Assembly (NCBI GenBank): GCA_021234155.1 | Contig: JAJEKV010000092.1 | Location: 2,554,561-2,618,560, forward strand | From: Isoetes taiwanensis | Taxonomy: Eukaryota > Streptophyta > Lycopodiopsida > Isoetales > Isoetaceae | Direction of reading: 5' to 3' | Length of the DNA: 64,000 nucleotides | Part shown: positions 12,431 through 23,609 of the stretch, piece after piece | How positions within the stretch are numbered: the stretch's first letter is position 1 | Layout: each line of letters begins with the position of its first letter | Program-made: the position numbers and the translations under genes | Notes under the pieces: generated by a model | Seen by the model: the letters and a program-made list of their open reading frames with translations, nothing else | What the model was told of the DNA's origin: nothing | Databases searched by the model: none

Positions 12431-14173
12431 GTGGAGTTGCTACCACTTTAAAAAGGTTAACATCGGGTAATTCAACATTTACACCTGTTGGAGGATCACC
12501 TGTTGTTATTCGGGATAAGTGATCAGGGACTGTATGTGATGTTCCAGGTTTTAGCACCACTCTAAAATTGAACTCTTGTAAAATCAATAACCAGCGAGTA
12601 ATTCTTCCTGTAACACATGGTTTGTTGATTAAATAAAGTAGCGCTTAATGATCAACATAAAATACGAAGAAGTTGCCCAATAAGTAGTGGCGAAATTTTT
12701 GAACAGCAAATACCATGGCTAAGCCTTCACGTTCTGTGGTACTGTAATTTGTTTCAGCTGCATTCAATTGTTTACTTGCGAAATGAATTGGTTGATCCAC
12801 TTTAGAATTGACTTGCTAGGCCAAGACTGCTCCAATGGCAATTTTTGAGGCGTCCACATGGACATGGAACTCCTGATCCCAGTTTGGTGTTATCAAAATT
12901 GGAGCTGATGTCATTAAGACTTTTATCTTCTCAAATGCTTGTTGACACTGCTCTGTCCATATAAACTTGTTCTTTGGACTTACTAATTCATTTAATGGTG
13001 CTGCTATGTCAGCCAACTTACCACAGAATTTCCGATAATAGTTAGCTTTTCCCATAAACCTTTTTACTTCTGTAATATTTTTTTGTTGGAACCATTTCCA
13101 CAATAGCTTGAATTTTATTTGAATCTGTAAGCAGTCCTGCTTTGCATACAACGTGACCAAGTAATATGCCATGCTTTACAAGGAAGACACACTTCTCAGG
13201 ATTTAGTGACACCCCATATTGGCGACATCTTTGAAAACATAACCGAAGCTTAGTTAGATGCTCATTGAAGCTACTGAAGACTGTGAAATCATCCAAAAAT
13301 ATTTCTATAAAATTTCCTATGTATCCTTTAAAGACCATCAACATCACACGTTGAAATAATGATGGCGCATTACTTAGGCCAAATGGCATCACTCTGTATG
13401 CAAATGTACCAAATGAAGTTATAAACATCGTTTTCAATTGGTCGTCAGGGTGGATTCTAATCTGGTTGTAACCGCTGAAGCCATCCGTAAAGGAATAGCA
13501 TTCATGTCCTGCGACCTTTTCTAATACTTGATCCGTAAAAGGTAGTGGAAAATGATCCTTTTCTGTCATTTCATTCAACTTGCAAAAGTCAACACATACA
13601 GGAAACCCATTCACTAGTTTCAACTTCGAAAATAAATCCGGCCTGCAGCAGTTTCTGGATTTCTTCTTTTACATTTAAGGCAAAGTTCGGGTTCATTCGA
13701 TAAGCCCTTTGATAGACTGGTTTAGCATGAGGTACTAATGGTATTCTCATTTGGCAAATCTCTGGATCAATGCCAAGACGAACTACTTGTGGTTCCCCTT
13801 CAGTTCCTAAATTGATTGCTTCAGTTTCGGGAGAGCCAAGGTAAGGATGTAGAACATTGTTTTCCATTTGATGTGCTGGCCGAGATTGTAGGATACAATT
13901 TTTCTGCTTTATTTCAGCATTGTTTTTTTGTACAAGTTCAGCCATGTAGCACATTTCCAGTTCTGAGTCTAGAGACAATATTTCTGATTCTTCTGGTAGC
14001 ACGTTGTAGAAATCTTCCTCACTTTCAAATTCTTCATAGATGTCATCCTCCATTTCACTATCTGAAAAAGTTGGTTGATCTTCTAGTGTTGTAGCATTTC
14101 CTGTAGGCAAATCAATTTTTGTAGTTTTGCCTTGCTTGGTAATCTGTACTGAGTTATCAGACCAGTCATGCAC
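12431..14173 (-). pseudogene. Reverse transcriptase and RNase H region of pol (Ty3/gypsy), frameshifted
   Basis: Copies element RNA into DNA. The pre-RT segment (14173-13589) carries HAKPVYQRAYRMNPNF and LQAGFIFEVETSEWVS. RT proper (13623-13042) has VCVDFCKLNEMTEKDHFPLP, YSFTDGFSGYNQIRIHP, VMPFGLSNAPSLFQR and the active-site FLDD (FIEIFLDDFTVFS). RNase H starts with FHVHVDASKIAIGAVLA and continues to about 12500. Damage: the pre-RT and RT parts are in different frames, a 7-T run at 13078-13084 marks the RT/RNase H frameshift, and stops lie at 12816-12818 (TAG, expected Gln) and 12645-12647 (TAA, expected Gln). The stops fit C-to-T change on the coding strand. Confidence 0.93.
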
Positions 14174-16101
14174 AACTTTTGCTTTCTAAGCCATGGTATG
14201 CCAAGTAATATTTGGTAATCGACAACTTCTGTTTTTGTATCAAGTATGACAAAGTCTTGCTGGAAGTTTAAACCAGCAATCCTGAAAGACACCTCTTTTA
14301 TAACACCCAAGGGTTCCACCTTGCGATGATCTGCCATTTTGAGATTGAAAGGTGCAACGCTTAGTCGTCCCAGCTTGAGCCTCTTACGCAAATTATCCGA
14401 CATAATATTTATCCCAGCACCTCCATCAATAGGTACTTTGGGTATGACATGTCCTTCTATTTCCACAATGAGCATTGGTCTTAATTTATCAACGGGTTCA
14501 CTTTTAAAGGCTGGTAATATTGATTGTCTTTCATACAACTCTAGAGGAATCCTTAAGTCCGGAATATACCTTGCTAAGATCTCTAGGGGTAAGGATATCA
14601 TTGTATCTTGTACTTTATCCCTCAATTTAATAAGGTCTTCATTCTCAAGTTTGTCAAACTTTTGAAATTCCTTAAAACAAGGGAAATATTTTGCTATAAC
14701 TTTCAGAGGTGTGGGAATCAAAACTCTCTTGACTTCTTCCTTAACTCTTCTTAATTCCATGACATCCATATCCTCTCTTGGTTCTAGAACTGTTGAATGT
14801 TGCATCTCTTCAATCTGCCCTTTGGCAAACTCATATATCTCATTTTCTTCCTCTATATCTGGGTAAATCTCCTTTCTTTTACGTGATGCATCTTTAGGAA
14901 TCTCTATTTGAATTCCCTTTTGTTTAGACTGGCCCCTTGTGACAGCATTAACTTCCACACATTTTTCTTCCAAGCCCACCATTCTTGCTTCTTCCACTTT
15001 GATTTCTTCCCTTTTTATAGCACTTTTTGTTATTGAGGCCTTGCAGTCTTTTGCATAGTGCCCTTTAGCACCACACTTCCAGCATTCTATTTCTTTTACG
15101 TCTCTTCTTTTAGATGACTCTGCTGCCACAACATACGCTTCTGTGGTTTCTTTTCCTTTATTTTTTCCATTGTAGTAACAATCTCATATTCCATGGTTAT
15201 CCCTGTTACATATGTGGCAATATTTCCTCCCTATTGGGCTTCTACATTCATTAGCATAATGCCCTGGTTTAGAACACTTGTTACACCATATGTAAGACCT
15301 ATTTTTGTCCCCACTTGCCAATTTTCTTACATTTTCTTCCATGCTTTGGATTTTACTTTGCAAATCTATGACTCCCTTTACCTCTTGACTCACTTTCTTT
15401 TGTACTATAGTCTCCAAATCTGATCTGCCCTTCTCGGCATTCATGATTGAAGTAATCTCAGCAGCCCTCTTGACTGCTTTTTCCAAGCTATCTGGACCTT
15501 CCAGTTCTAGCTGTTGTCTGATTCGCCCAGGGAATCCCTGAACAAACCAGCTCACTATATCTTCTGCATGAGGTTTGGGACTCAATTTACTTGCCAAATC
15601 TGATACTCTAATGGCAAAATCTTTTGGTTTTTCAGTAGATTGGATGTTCATGTTTTTTAGCTCTTCTTCTATCTCTCTGTTAGTGGGCACAGAATAAAAG
15701 GCTTCTAGAAATTTAGTTTTCAGATCAGCCCAAGTGCTAACTCCATCTATGTTTTCATAAACCCAATTAGCCACTTTTCCTTCCAAGGTCGTAGGAAAGA
15801 GAGAAATTCTTATGGCATCACTATTTTCGCCATTTAATTTACTTATGGTTTCAAACTGCAGCACATGAGTTTTAGGATTCGTGTCCTTATCCTTACCAGC
15901 CCCATATTTTGGATACCTATGATTTGTTTGGTTGGTTGTACTCATAGTGAAAATACTTTGAATATCTGGTAGTATTTGGGATGCTCTTTCAGCTTCTAAT
16001 TTATGTTTCTCTCTGCGGTCTCTTCTTTCAAGCCTTTGTCTTTCTTGTCTCTCTCTTAATTCTCTCTTTTTCTCGCGTTTCTCGGCAAGACTCTTATACA
16101 T
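14083..16101 (-). pseudogene. gag and protease region (Ty3/gypsy), one in-frame stop
   Basis: Encodes the particle protein and the aspartic protease. One frame runs from MYKSLAEKREKKRE (16101) to 14083, broken only by TGA at 15184-15186. The N-terminus is very basic and charged. The gag core has GKVANWVYENIDGVSTWADL and FLEAFYSVPTNREIEEELKN. Two CCHC zinc knuckles are visible: CNKCSKPGHYANEC before the stop and CWKCGAKGHYAKDC after it, with a third partial one (CHICNRDNH) at the stop itself. The protease has a DGGAG active-site loop (VPIDGGAGINIMS) and a YQILLGIPWL flap-side motif. The change to the next frame at about 14083-14173 is a frameshift. Confidence 0.92.
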
Positions 16102-16579
16102 AAATCAAAGTTTAAACATCACATAAGCCATTTTTTCTTGCGCAGAAATTCTGGACAGTCACTACGATGTTCATAGATATCCTGACTAATGTTTAGAGTT
16201 AAAGTCTGAAACATTACGGGCTGATACCTTACTCGTCATGCTATGTTCCTGTAAAATTTCAAACCAAACTAGTGTCTTTACCCTGAGATATTCAAGTCTG
16301 ATACAGACTTAATTTTCTGTTCTAAGACAGACTAGTTTTGCTTGAAGCTTATAGAAATGCTTCCCCTCATTCTTCTTGTATTTTTAACAGGTTTAAGGCA
16401 TTTCTTTATCATCATATCAGGGTCTAATACATGCATCACATAAATTAATGGCTTCTTTGAGCAAATTTCTCCTGTGGATATTTTAGCAACACTTCTTTTA
16501 GTTTTCATGCGTATTTTTCTCTTCAACAAACGAATGGAATTCATTATGAGCACAAATCATTCTTCAATTAGCTAATTCA

Positions 16580-16598
16580 GGTCCCGGCAACGGAACCA
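16580..16598 (-). other. Primer binding site of the Ty3/gypsy element
   Basis: On the minus strand, five bases inside the 5' LTR edge, TGGTTCCGTTGCCGGGACC is complementary to a tRNA 3' end including CCA. It resembles the TGGCGCCGTTGCCGGGG-type sites of other plant Ty3/gypsy elements, but I cannot name the tRNA with confidence. Confidence 0.75.
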
Positions 16599-16603
16599 AA
16601 ATA

Positions 16604-17535
16604 TGTTAAGGGTCTCTCACTCCCTCACCATACCATACACAAAGACATCAAGAGGGTCCTTGAACTAGCTAATGACTTACCGTGCCAGAATAGTACATCC
16701 ACATCTTCCATGGTCATGATATCCATCATAGGTTTATCTGTGGCCATTTGATAATGCATATAAAGCTTAGATTTTAGCAGGAATTAGGTTGTCATTATTC
16801 ACAAATTCAGCCAAGAACAAGTGTAAACTACTAAAACGTCTCACTGGAATTGCATACTGCTACCCAACACATTTGCACTTGCTTCTAAGAGTAATTCATG
16901 GATACAAGAGACACATGCATGCAATGAAACAACTCAATCCATTCTCAAAAGATTACAACGTAAATGGGCAAATGGGCATGATCATTTCATTGAAAATAGA
17001 AGCAAGGCAATGATACAATACAATAGCATACTCTCTCTCTCAAATGCACAGTCCCTCTTCTCTAAAAATCAGACCTTAAATAGGTTTGTCAACCCTTCTC
17101 GAGCTGCTCAAACTGCTTCCCCAAACTGTCGTCTGGATATCGGAAGCTTCTAGAAGCAAAGGGCTTGCTTCCTAACTGTCTCCACGTGGCCTTCGCCGCT
17201 GCCCTAACCTCCATCGTAAGCTTCTTTCCTTGCCTTCCATAACCATTGAATGTCTCACGTCCATTTGCCCTCTTTTTTTTTGTCTTTTCTCTTTTTATAT
17301 TTTTTATATTTTTCACATACTTATATTTTAGTTTTTTTCAAATATGCTTCAACACAACTTAAACATCAAAATGTAAACTTCTACAGTTTATTACTAGCAC
17401 TCTAATTAACTTGGACTTTTCACTGTAGAGCTTTTACGAGCTCTTTTATAATGAGTAGCATAATCCGAGAGCTCATTTTCTGAGTCTTCCTGAAGTTCTT
17501 CTTGCCGGTCAATTGCGGGGTCAAATCTCGTATCA
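16604..17535 (-). repeat. 5' LTR of the Ty3/gypsy element
   Basis: 932-bp copy of the same LTR, followed directly by the TSD at 17536-17540. The element is transcribed from here toward lower coordinates. Confidence 0.95.
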
Positions 17536-18075
17536 TCATACTGATATGTTATTTGAACCAAAATGGTAATTTGGTTATTGACCCAGCGCATCGACTGCAC
17601 CTCCTCTTGTTACTTGAATGTATAGCTCTCTGCAAAATTCACTACCGAAAGACACGCATCTGCTCGGAGATTCTCCAAAAGCTCCTTAAATTGTTTTGCC
17701 TGCCATTGGTACCTGAAATTATGCAGTGGAAAGATTTTTAGACGCTCTTTCAGTTTATCTAGAAGCTTCTTGGGTTCTGTCCCATTGTACTGATGAGTCA
17801 ATCTCCTACCAGAATTCGAGACGCTGTCTTTTTCATGGTCAATGTACTCCCATTTCACTTTCCTGTTATTGCCACTTTCTTCCATGGGACATGTCTGAAA
17901 CTTCTAGATTCCACACAGCTCACAATTTCCAAGAATGCACGCCTTCTTGTGAAACTCATCTAATTCACTCTTTGGACAGAATATAGATCTCCACAGGCTT
18001 CCTGTACTTGCAATTTTATGCCGATGTGCCCTGCATTGACCAAGTTCATATGATCTACATACATCGCAGGTGCAA
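17536..18075 (-). pseudogene. Element X gene, middle segment between the two insertions
   Basis: Reading on the minus strand from the CACTA edge: TCDVCRSYELGQCRAH, SIFCPKSELDEFHKKACILG with NCELCG (Cys pairs), KVKWEYIDHEKDS, FPLHNFRYQWQAKQFKELLE, CLSVVNFAESYTFK, QEEVQSMRWVNNQ and ITILVQITYQY. The blocks W-Q-x-x-Q-F, SVVDFAEN-like, and the QS-W-x5-TILV run are hallmarks of the same uncharacterised family. Two stops interrupt it (17904-17906 TAG and 17610-17612 TAA). At its left edge, removing the Ty3/gypsy element and one TSD copy joins ITYQYD directly and in frame to SVADEIIKVTHYYVSDD in the segment ending at 8419. Confidence 0.75.
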
Positions 18076-18094
18076 CACTACAAGAGAATGAGCA

Positions 18095-18440
18095 TTTTTT
18101 GTCAGAAAAATCGTCAGATGGTTTTCACAAAACAGAGAACTACCCAGACACTACTGGCTGACGATTTACCTAACAAATATTATCTGACGATGTAGTGTCA
18201 AAAAAATTGTCAAAAAAAGCGTCAGATCTTCTGACGATGATGCGTCAAAAAAATCGTCAGAAAAAAACGTCAGAAAAATCGTCAGAATTTCGTCATATTT
18301 TTCATCGAAAAAATCGTCAGAATTTTCGCCAACTTTTTCATCAAAAATATCGTTCGACTTTTCGTTGCCAAAATCGTCAGAATATGGATTAGAAGTTCCG
18401 TCAGAATAGTTGTCATAAAGTTTGTCATCAGAGAGCAATT
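18095..18440. repeat. Left subterminal repeats of the CACTA element
   Basis: Many copies of an 8-10 bp word TCGTCAGA or its complement TCTGACGA (for example AAATCGTCAG at several places between 18107 and 18390), in both orientations and often spaced about 12-20 bp. Such repeats are transposase binding sites in En/Spm. Confidence 0.88.
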
Positions 18441-18629
18441 TATTGTACTCCTATTGCTATAGAAATAGCTGGTTATCCATTAAAGAAACTTGAAACTTAT
18501 ATTGGCAATTAAGAAGAGTGCACCAAATTGGGAGCTTTAAAGCCACAATGACACATTCATTGCGATGGACCACCTGTGATTCAAAAACCAAATCCTGAAT
18601 AAAAGAATGGGCATTGTATGAATATGATA

Positions 18630-20370
18630 AAATCATAGGAATGTACAGAATGCAGCTGAGATGCTTTTTATTGTATAATTATATACACAGTTATCTCTGA
18701 TAAACCGAACTTGGTCTGCAAGGAAATCTATGACTTGCTCCTTTATTCTTAGAAATTGATGGAGACCTGTGAAATCCTGCATTTGGGGATGGTGAAGGTG
18801 AGCAAGACAATCACAAGCACCCAACCGCTGCCTTTCTTCAACAACTCTGACCTGTAAGATGGAAAGAATTTAAAACCCATTACTTCGATTTAAAACCCAC
18901 AATAAGCCATTTCACTTCTTTACCTTGATTCTCTTGTCTAAGAACTTCTGTTCCATTGCATGTCTTGCAATTTCCTTAAAGCTTCAAGGGTCAGAAAGAC
19001 ATCACCTTCTCTGCCAGGGTGAGCAAGACTGGGTGCCTATTTCAAATCAAATATAAGAACAGGATTAAAGACATATATCAATGATAACTCTACAAAATGA
19101 CTACAAAACAAGATACCTTTAATTTTTCATTATCCATCCTCAATCTAACGTCATTTCTGTTTGTTTAAACTTTATCTCATCTAGCCAACTGTCGTACAAA
19201 TAAAAACACATTACTTAACACCTATTAAATAACAGCAAACATTGACTAGCAAAGTGAGTACAAGTAACCACCTTTCTCTTTCATCAACAAATTCACGAAG
19301 TCGCATCCTTAAAATTTCTATTTCCTTATCCTGCAACAAAAAGCCGCGATGTTAGTAATGATCTTGGCAGGTCCATTGGAAGGAAAATCATGCTCAATAA
19401 ACTTGACCTCCTCAACTCCATGCTGACGGTGAAATAACTCATGTGAAAATAGAGACTGGCAAAGGAATTCCATGTTTTGTTAATAGAAGTCCTTAAGATC
19501 TCAAGAACAAATATTCAATTTCTTACTACAGTTCTTAATATCTAGTTTAACCCCCAACAGATCCCTTACTACATCATAAGTCATGGTTTCAGCTTCTGCT
19601 AGTTTTGCATTGAGCAAGAATACCTAAAGTAAATGTATGCGTCAGTAAGATCTTCTGTCTTCAGAGTTCATAAATAAAAGAATATAAAACAAGTGCAATA
19701 CAGGAAGTGTACTACTTTGTCCGGATGATGTCTCAATGCTAGTTCTTATATGCCTTTTTAATCTAATAGCTGTTGAGGATGGCTCAATTCCACAGTAAAA
19801 AAACAATTAATAAGGACCATAAACACATCTAAGTTTTAAGGCAAACAGAATTGACTACAATATGTCGACACTCCCACCAAAAATGAACTAAGGGAAAGAG
19901 ATCACTGAAGAGTATTAGTGGCCAACTGCATGTGCCTTCTTCAACTCTTCTTCTGCCTTGGCCAAGCGTTCATAAACCTGCCCCAAGTCTTGCTGCATAT
20001 TGTGAGACCTATTTGAAGTTGTTATATTATTTCCTTTGAGCATTCTTGTTGGCCCTCAAAAAGCCTAATCAACCGCTGTAAATCTGTGCACCATTGTATT
20101 GTCCATAATCACGAACCATAAAATGCAATGTTACCCTCCCTGAGATTGCCTACAACACAAGAATGACAAGGGACACCAACATTACAACAGAGAGCAATAA
20201 AGTGTGAGAGCAACCTAGAAGGTAAAAGCACTTACAATTTTGAGAAGACGTTCGACACTGCTTAGACACCTTTTTAAGAACTTCCATGGCATTAGGTATA
20301 GCACCAAGATTTGAATCTGAAGTTTTGCGATAAGTGAAGTTCATATACGCTCCCAAATTTATAGTATGCA
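18630..20370 (-). pseudogene. Kinesin-12-like multi-exon fragment carried by the CACTA element
   Basis: A minus-strand series of exon-like blocks with splice signals. High to low: KTSDSNLGAIPNAMEVLKK (about 20330-20240), WCTDLQRLIRLFEGQQECSK (about 20100-20030), MQQDLGQVYERLAKAEEELK (about 20000-19930), MTYDVVRDLLGVKLDI (about 19620-19560), FHRQHGVEEVKFIEHDFP, DKEIEILRMRLREFVDER (about 19330-19270), VRLRMDNEKLK (about 19130), HPGREGDVFLTLEALRKL, AMEQKFLDKRIK, and VVEERQRLGACDCLAHLHHP with FLRIKEQVIDFLADQVRF (18840-18680). The MTYDVVRDLLGVKLDI block matches the coiled-coil tail of plant kinesin-12 (PAKRP1-type phragmoplast kinesins); the rest is compatible but less certain. Several blocks contain stops or frame changes and no motor domain is present. 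It looks like captured host-gene sequence. Confidence 0.55.
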
Positions 20371-21000
20371 TGAATCCTTATACTTAGAATACTATCAATT
20401 ATGCCTTTGCATTTTTATACACTAAGGCAGCATAATAAATCTCTATGAAACCCAGATCACATGGTCCTATCTAAGCTGATTTTTTGCAAACCAAGTATCG
20501 TGAGCTTGCAGCTGAATATTTGACATAGTTGCTTCCCCAAAATTCGAAGTTGAGCCCAAGCTTCCACCTATTCAAAGCTGCGCCTGGGCTTCTATATATT
20601 CAAAGCATGATAGCCAGCAGGCTCTGCCATATCTATAAAGCTGTGCCAAATACGTATCATTGACTGACTTCTATTTGGTAGAATTAAATGAAATAAGTGT
20701 TATAGCAAAAATTACAGCCATAATTTCTTCTCAAAATACCAATACTGCATAAGGTTGAATGGCAAAAGTAGATCCATACCTTATTTTGATCTCTATCTGT
20801 TAAAAAATCGAAGCTTGTACTAACCCACAGGCCACAATTAACTCTTAAGGTGGACAACCAGTTTATCCACAGCAACTAAAGATTCTGAGGCCAAGGATTC
20901 TGTGGCCAGCCGAAATCCCTAAATTCGGAAATCCTGATTCTGTAGCTAGCAAGGCAGGTCCGGAATATAAAACAGGTATATCCGGCATGCTTTTTGTACT

Positions 21001-21157
21001 AGGGAAAGTTCTAGTCGAGGAAATTCCATGAGGGAATATTCGAGGCGAGCCATGACGAGGCGGGCTTGGCTAAGCCTGGCCGAAAAAGCCGCCGAAGTCC
21101 GGGCTTCTCGAGAGAATATTCCCGAGGGAATATTCCAAGACATAGAACTTTCCCTTA
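21001..21157. repeat. Fold-back element 1 inside CACTA
   Basis: AGGGAAAGTTCTAG at the left and its complement CTAGAACTTTCCCT-like sequence at 21139-21155 are outer arms. Internal GAATATTC blocks (21035-21042, 21114-21136) also pair. The next base run (21156-21173, TTACGTAACGCACACC) is the start of another inverted-repeat pair. Confidence 0.65.
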
Positions 21158-21741
21158 CGTAACGCACACCCAGGCGTAATTACTTAACGTAAAAATTTTG
21201 TTGAACGGAGAAGAACAAAGGACCGGAATGGCTATGGCATTTTTCCCTTGAACGGCTATGGATCCAAGCTTTCCAAGGCGGCGGCGGATCGGAGGCGCTT
21301 CAAAAGACGGACCACCCAGAGACATTGAAAGCTCTCCAAAAGTGAAGAAAACGAGTCCCTTCTCACCGAAGATCGGACCAAGAACGACTATGGCGATGCC
21401 GATCCGGCAAGAAAGAAGAAAGCTCGTTTCGCTTTATAAAACCCTCCGCCTCCGGCTCTCGCTATTCAAACCGCTTCTACTTCAAACATCCAGGCAAGAG
21501 TGCATCACTTTGATTTGCTCTCCTTAGCTATGCCGGGCTTCCGTAAGAAGAGATGTGAAGGAAGGGTCGCCGGGGTTAAGCCGATCCGCCATAGTCCGCC
21601 ATAGCCACAGTATTCTGATCCGCCATAGTCCGCCATAGCCACAAAATACTGGCGGCGCCGCTTTACACAGGCGGAGAGAGAATTGCGGGGTATAAAATCA
21701 GCAGAAAAATGCAGTAATTCTGCCTAGGTGTGCGTTACGTA
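21156..21741. mobile_element. Possible MITE with TACGTAACGCACACC termini
   Basis: TACGTAACGCACACC with GGC close behind at 21157-21175 is matched in inverse by GCC, TAGGTGTGCGTTACGTA at 21722-21741, about 585 bp apart. Inside are a TATA-like CTTTATAAAACCC at about 21430 and a small tandem repeat at 21583-21645. I cannot identify a target duplication with certainty. Confidence 0.45.
21583..21645. repeat. Tandem repeat GATCCGCCATAGTCCGCCATAG
   Basis: Two copies of a unit containing GATCCGCCATAGTCCGCC and ATAGCCACA, 34-35 bp apart, with the shorter word CCGCCATAG repeated four times in all. Confidence 0.7.
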
Positions 21742-21912
21742 CTAGGTAATTTCCAGTGGGAGGATCATTACGCCTTGTAAAGGCTCTAGCGGCTCCGCCA
21801 GACGAGGCGGTGCACGAGCGGCGGAGCCGCGAGTGCTCCCGCCGAGTCTGGCGGCGCCGCTAGAGCCTTTACAGGCGTAATGTCCGACCACTGGAAATTA
21901 CCGGACGTAATG
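21733..21912. repeat. Long GC-rich fold-back (hairpin MITE)
   Basis: GGTAATTTCCAGTGG (21745-21759) pairs with CCACTGGAAATTACC (21888-21902). Inside, TTACGCC, TGTAAAGGCTCTAGCGGC and CCGCCAGA (21768-21802) pair with 21847-21880. The arms extend to GTTACGT / ACGTAATG outside. The stem is long and almost perfect, around a GC-rich loop. Confidence 0.8.
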
Positions 21913-21952
21913 ACCTGGAGCTTTAAATTTCCTCTGCCCTTCAAAGCTTGCA

Positions 21953-22020
21953 GAAGCATTCTGAGACAATTTGCAGAAGCATTCTGAGACAATTTGAGTT
22001 TTCTGAGACAATTTGAAGCA
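21953..22020. repeat. Short tandem repeat GCATTCTGAGACAATTTG
   Basis: TGCAGAAGCATTCTGAGAC plus AATT occurs twice with a period of 23 bp, followed by a shorter TTCTGAGACAATTTG copy. Confidence 0.8.
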
Positions 22021-22296
22021 TTCTATAGCTCTATCCTTTGTGGGTCATTCAAAAATCAAAATAAATTGCTTGAAATCCAATGCCGGAAAGGGATTAAACG
22101 CTCTGGCAGACCAATCTGCATGTTGGCTCTTCATTCTTCTCCTGCCTGCTTCTATGTTGATCTACGATCTAAACAGAAAACGAGAAATCAAAGCCTCGTG
22201 ATGAATCACCTAAGATACCTGTTCTGGTTGAATAGGTGCAATACCCACAAAGAAAAGGAAGAGTAGAAGAGAAATAGAGGCACATGACAAGTACTG

Positions 22297-22368
22297 GGCG
22301 CTTCAGTTTTTATGATCTGGGTCAAAAAACATGGGCGCTTCCGTTTCTATGATCTGCGTCAAAAAACA
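22297..22368. repeat. Two-copy 38-bp tandem repeat
   Basis: GGGCGCTTC ... TATGATCTG-GTCAAAAAAC occurs twice in succession. Confidence 0.75.
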
Positions 22369-22439
22369 GAGTACTTACAGTTAACGTAGAGCTTCCATTT
22401 GTGGTTTTAATTTTGTGTTTAATTCAAACACGCTAAGCC

Positions 22440-23346
22440 AACAGATAGAAGGAGATCTACGCCTCAGACCTGTCCTTCTCCGTTAGAATGGAGGTAACCT
22501 GCGACATCTTCATCTGCCAAAAAAAATCTTAGAACAGGGCAAGCAGGAAGTCTCAGAACAGGGCAAGTAGAGGAACGGGTCGGCTTGTTTTTGCTAGTCC
22601 TGTAGATTTCGATACCTGTCTCCACAATTTCGCGTTTGGGTCTGCACGAAATGCGCCGATTTGCACAGGCCGGAATTGGAGTGGCCGGTTGGCACCATGT
22701 CTTGGCCGGAATCAATTTTTAACCTAAAGGTTTATGCATGCTAAATCGATATCCAGAAATACACCCGTGTTAGTTTTTATACCCTGAAAGCAATGGAAAC
22801 TATTAAACTTTTATCAAGTCATAAGCTTACGATACCTTGAGGCCAAGGCAACGTTCCCATGTGGTCGCCTGACTTGACTTCGAGAAAAAAAGTCGAAGTC
22901 CAGGTCACTCAATACCGATGCAACCTAACGTTGCGACGTGGCAAAGTTTTTCTCGGAACTAACTCTGAATTTTCAGAAAGGATAGAGGATTTCTGAAAGC
23001 TCCAGTCGACACCTTGATTTCTCTGTAGCCGGTGAACCCTTCCGGTTTACTGGAAATCTCCAGAAGCAATACCGGCTATGGGCGCACCATTCGGTTGCAT
23101 TTGGGAACCACAATTTTGTGCATGGTCAGGTCCACGCATGGAGACACGAACTAGAAAGTAAAAGTTAACCCCATCCACGCGACATCTCTTTTAGAGTCAG
23201 GTTAGAGTCCTGGTAATGTCGCCAACAACTCTAGGGCTATGCAAAATGTCCAAGGCATCAAATTTCCATATATTGCATTCTTTACATGCAATATGCCATT
23301 TTCAGTGTCAACTACCGGGCCAATTTTTCCAAGGTAGATAAAGATA
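22440..23346. other. CACTA interior, no gene recognised
   Basis: A short minus-strand frame near 22464-22715 and a duplicated TCAGAACAGGGCAAG word (about 22530 and 22553) are visible. Nothing here resembles a known protein or RNA gene. Confidence 0.4.
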
Positions 23347-23497
23347 GGTTTTTCAACAATAGCATCGATCCGAGCCATCGGATCGCCATTCTGGGAAGGG
23401 ACGAGCTCCTATATCAGGCCGTTTCCTCTTTCGGACCGGTTATCGGCGTCTTCTCACAGCAGCTCTTCTTCTATTCTCGTTGCTTCCTTCCTTTCCA
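23347..23497 (+). repeat. Promoter-like module, copy 1
   Basis: About 145 bp beginning AATAGCATCGATCCGAGCC, with a TATA-like CTCCTATATCAGGC and a pyrimidine-rich leader CTTCTCACAGCAGCTCTTCT. A nearly identical copy in the same orientation lies at 30204-30347. No LTR-like TG...CA ends are evident, so I call it a duplicated module rather than an LTR. Confidence 0.7.
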
Positions 23498-23569
23498 ATC
23501 CTTAGGATGATCCAATCCCTTTCCTGCGACTAACTCTTTCCTTGTCCATTGCTTTCCCCCTTCCTTATA

Positions 23570-23607
23570 CTTCCTTCCTTCCTTCCTTCCTTCCTTCCTT
23601 CCTTCCA
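23570..23607. repeat. (TTCC)n microsatellite
   Basis: Uninterrupted TTCC units, about eight copies. Confidence 0.9.
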
Positions 23608-23609
23608 AT

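Larger units (their letters stand above)
8415..17540 (-). mobile_element. Ty3/gypsy LTR retrotransposon, full-length, defective, minus orientation
   Basis: Two long terminal repeats, 8420-9359 and 16604-17535, flank an internal region with gag, protease, reverse transcriptase, RNase H, integrase and an extra 3' ORF, all on the minus strand. The 5-bp target duplication TCATA lies at 8415-8419 and 17536-17540. LTRs begin TG and end CA on the plus strand. I count about a dozen substitutions, mostly transitions, plus a few short indels between the LTRs, so the insertion is fairly young. The integrase C-terminus has the GPFVIYNMNPNGSIQLSD type block and no chromodomain, which together with the 3' extra ORF points to the non-chromovirus Tat/Athila side of plant Ty3/gypsy; exact lineage is uncertain. 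It sits inside the element X coding frame. Confidence 0.95.
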
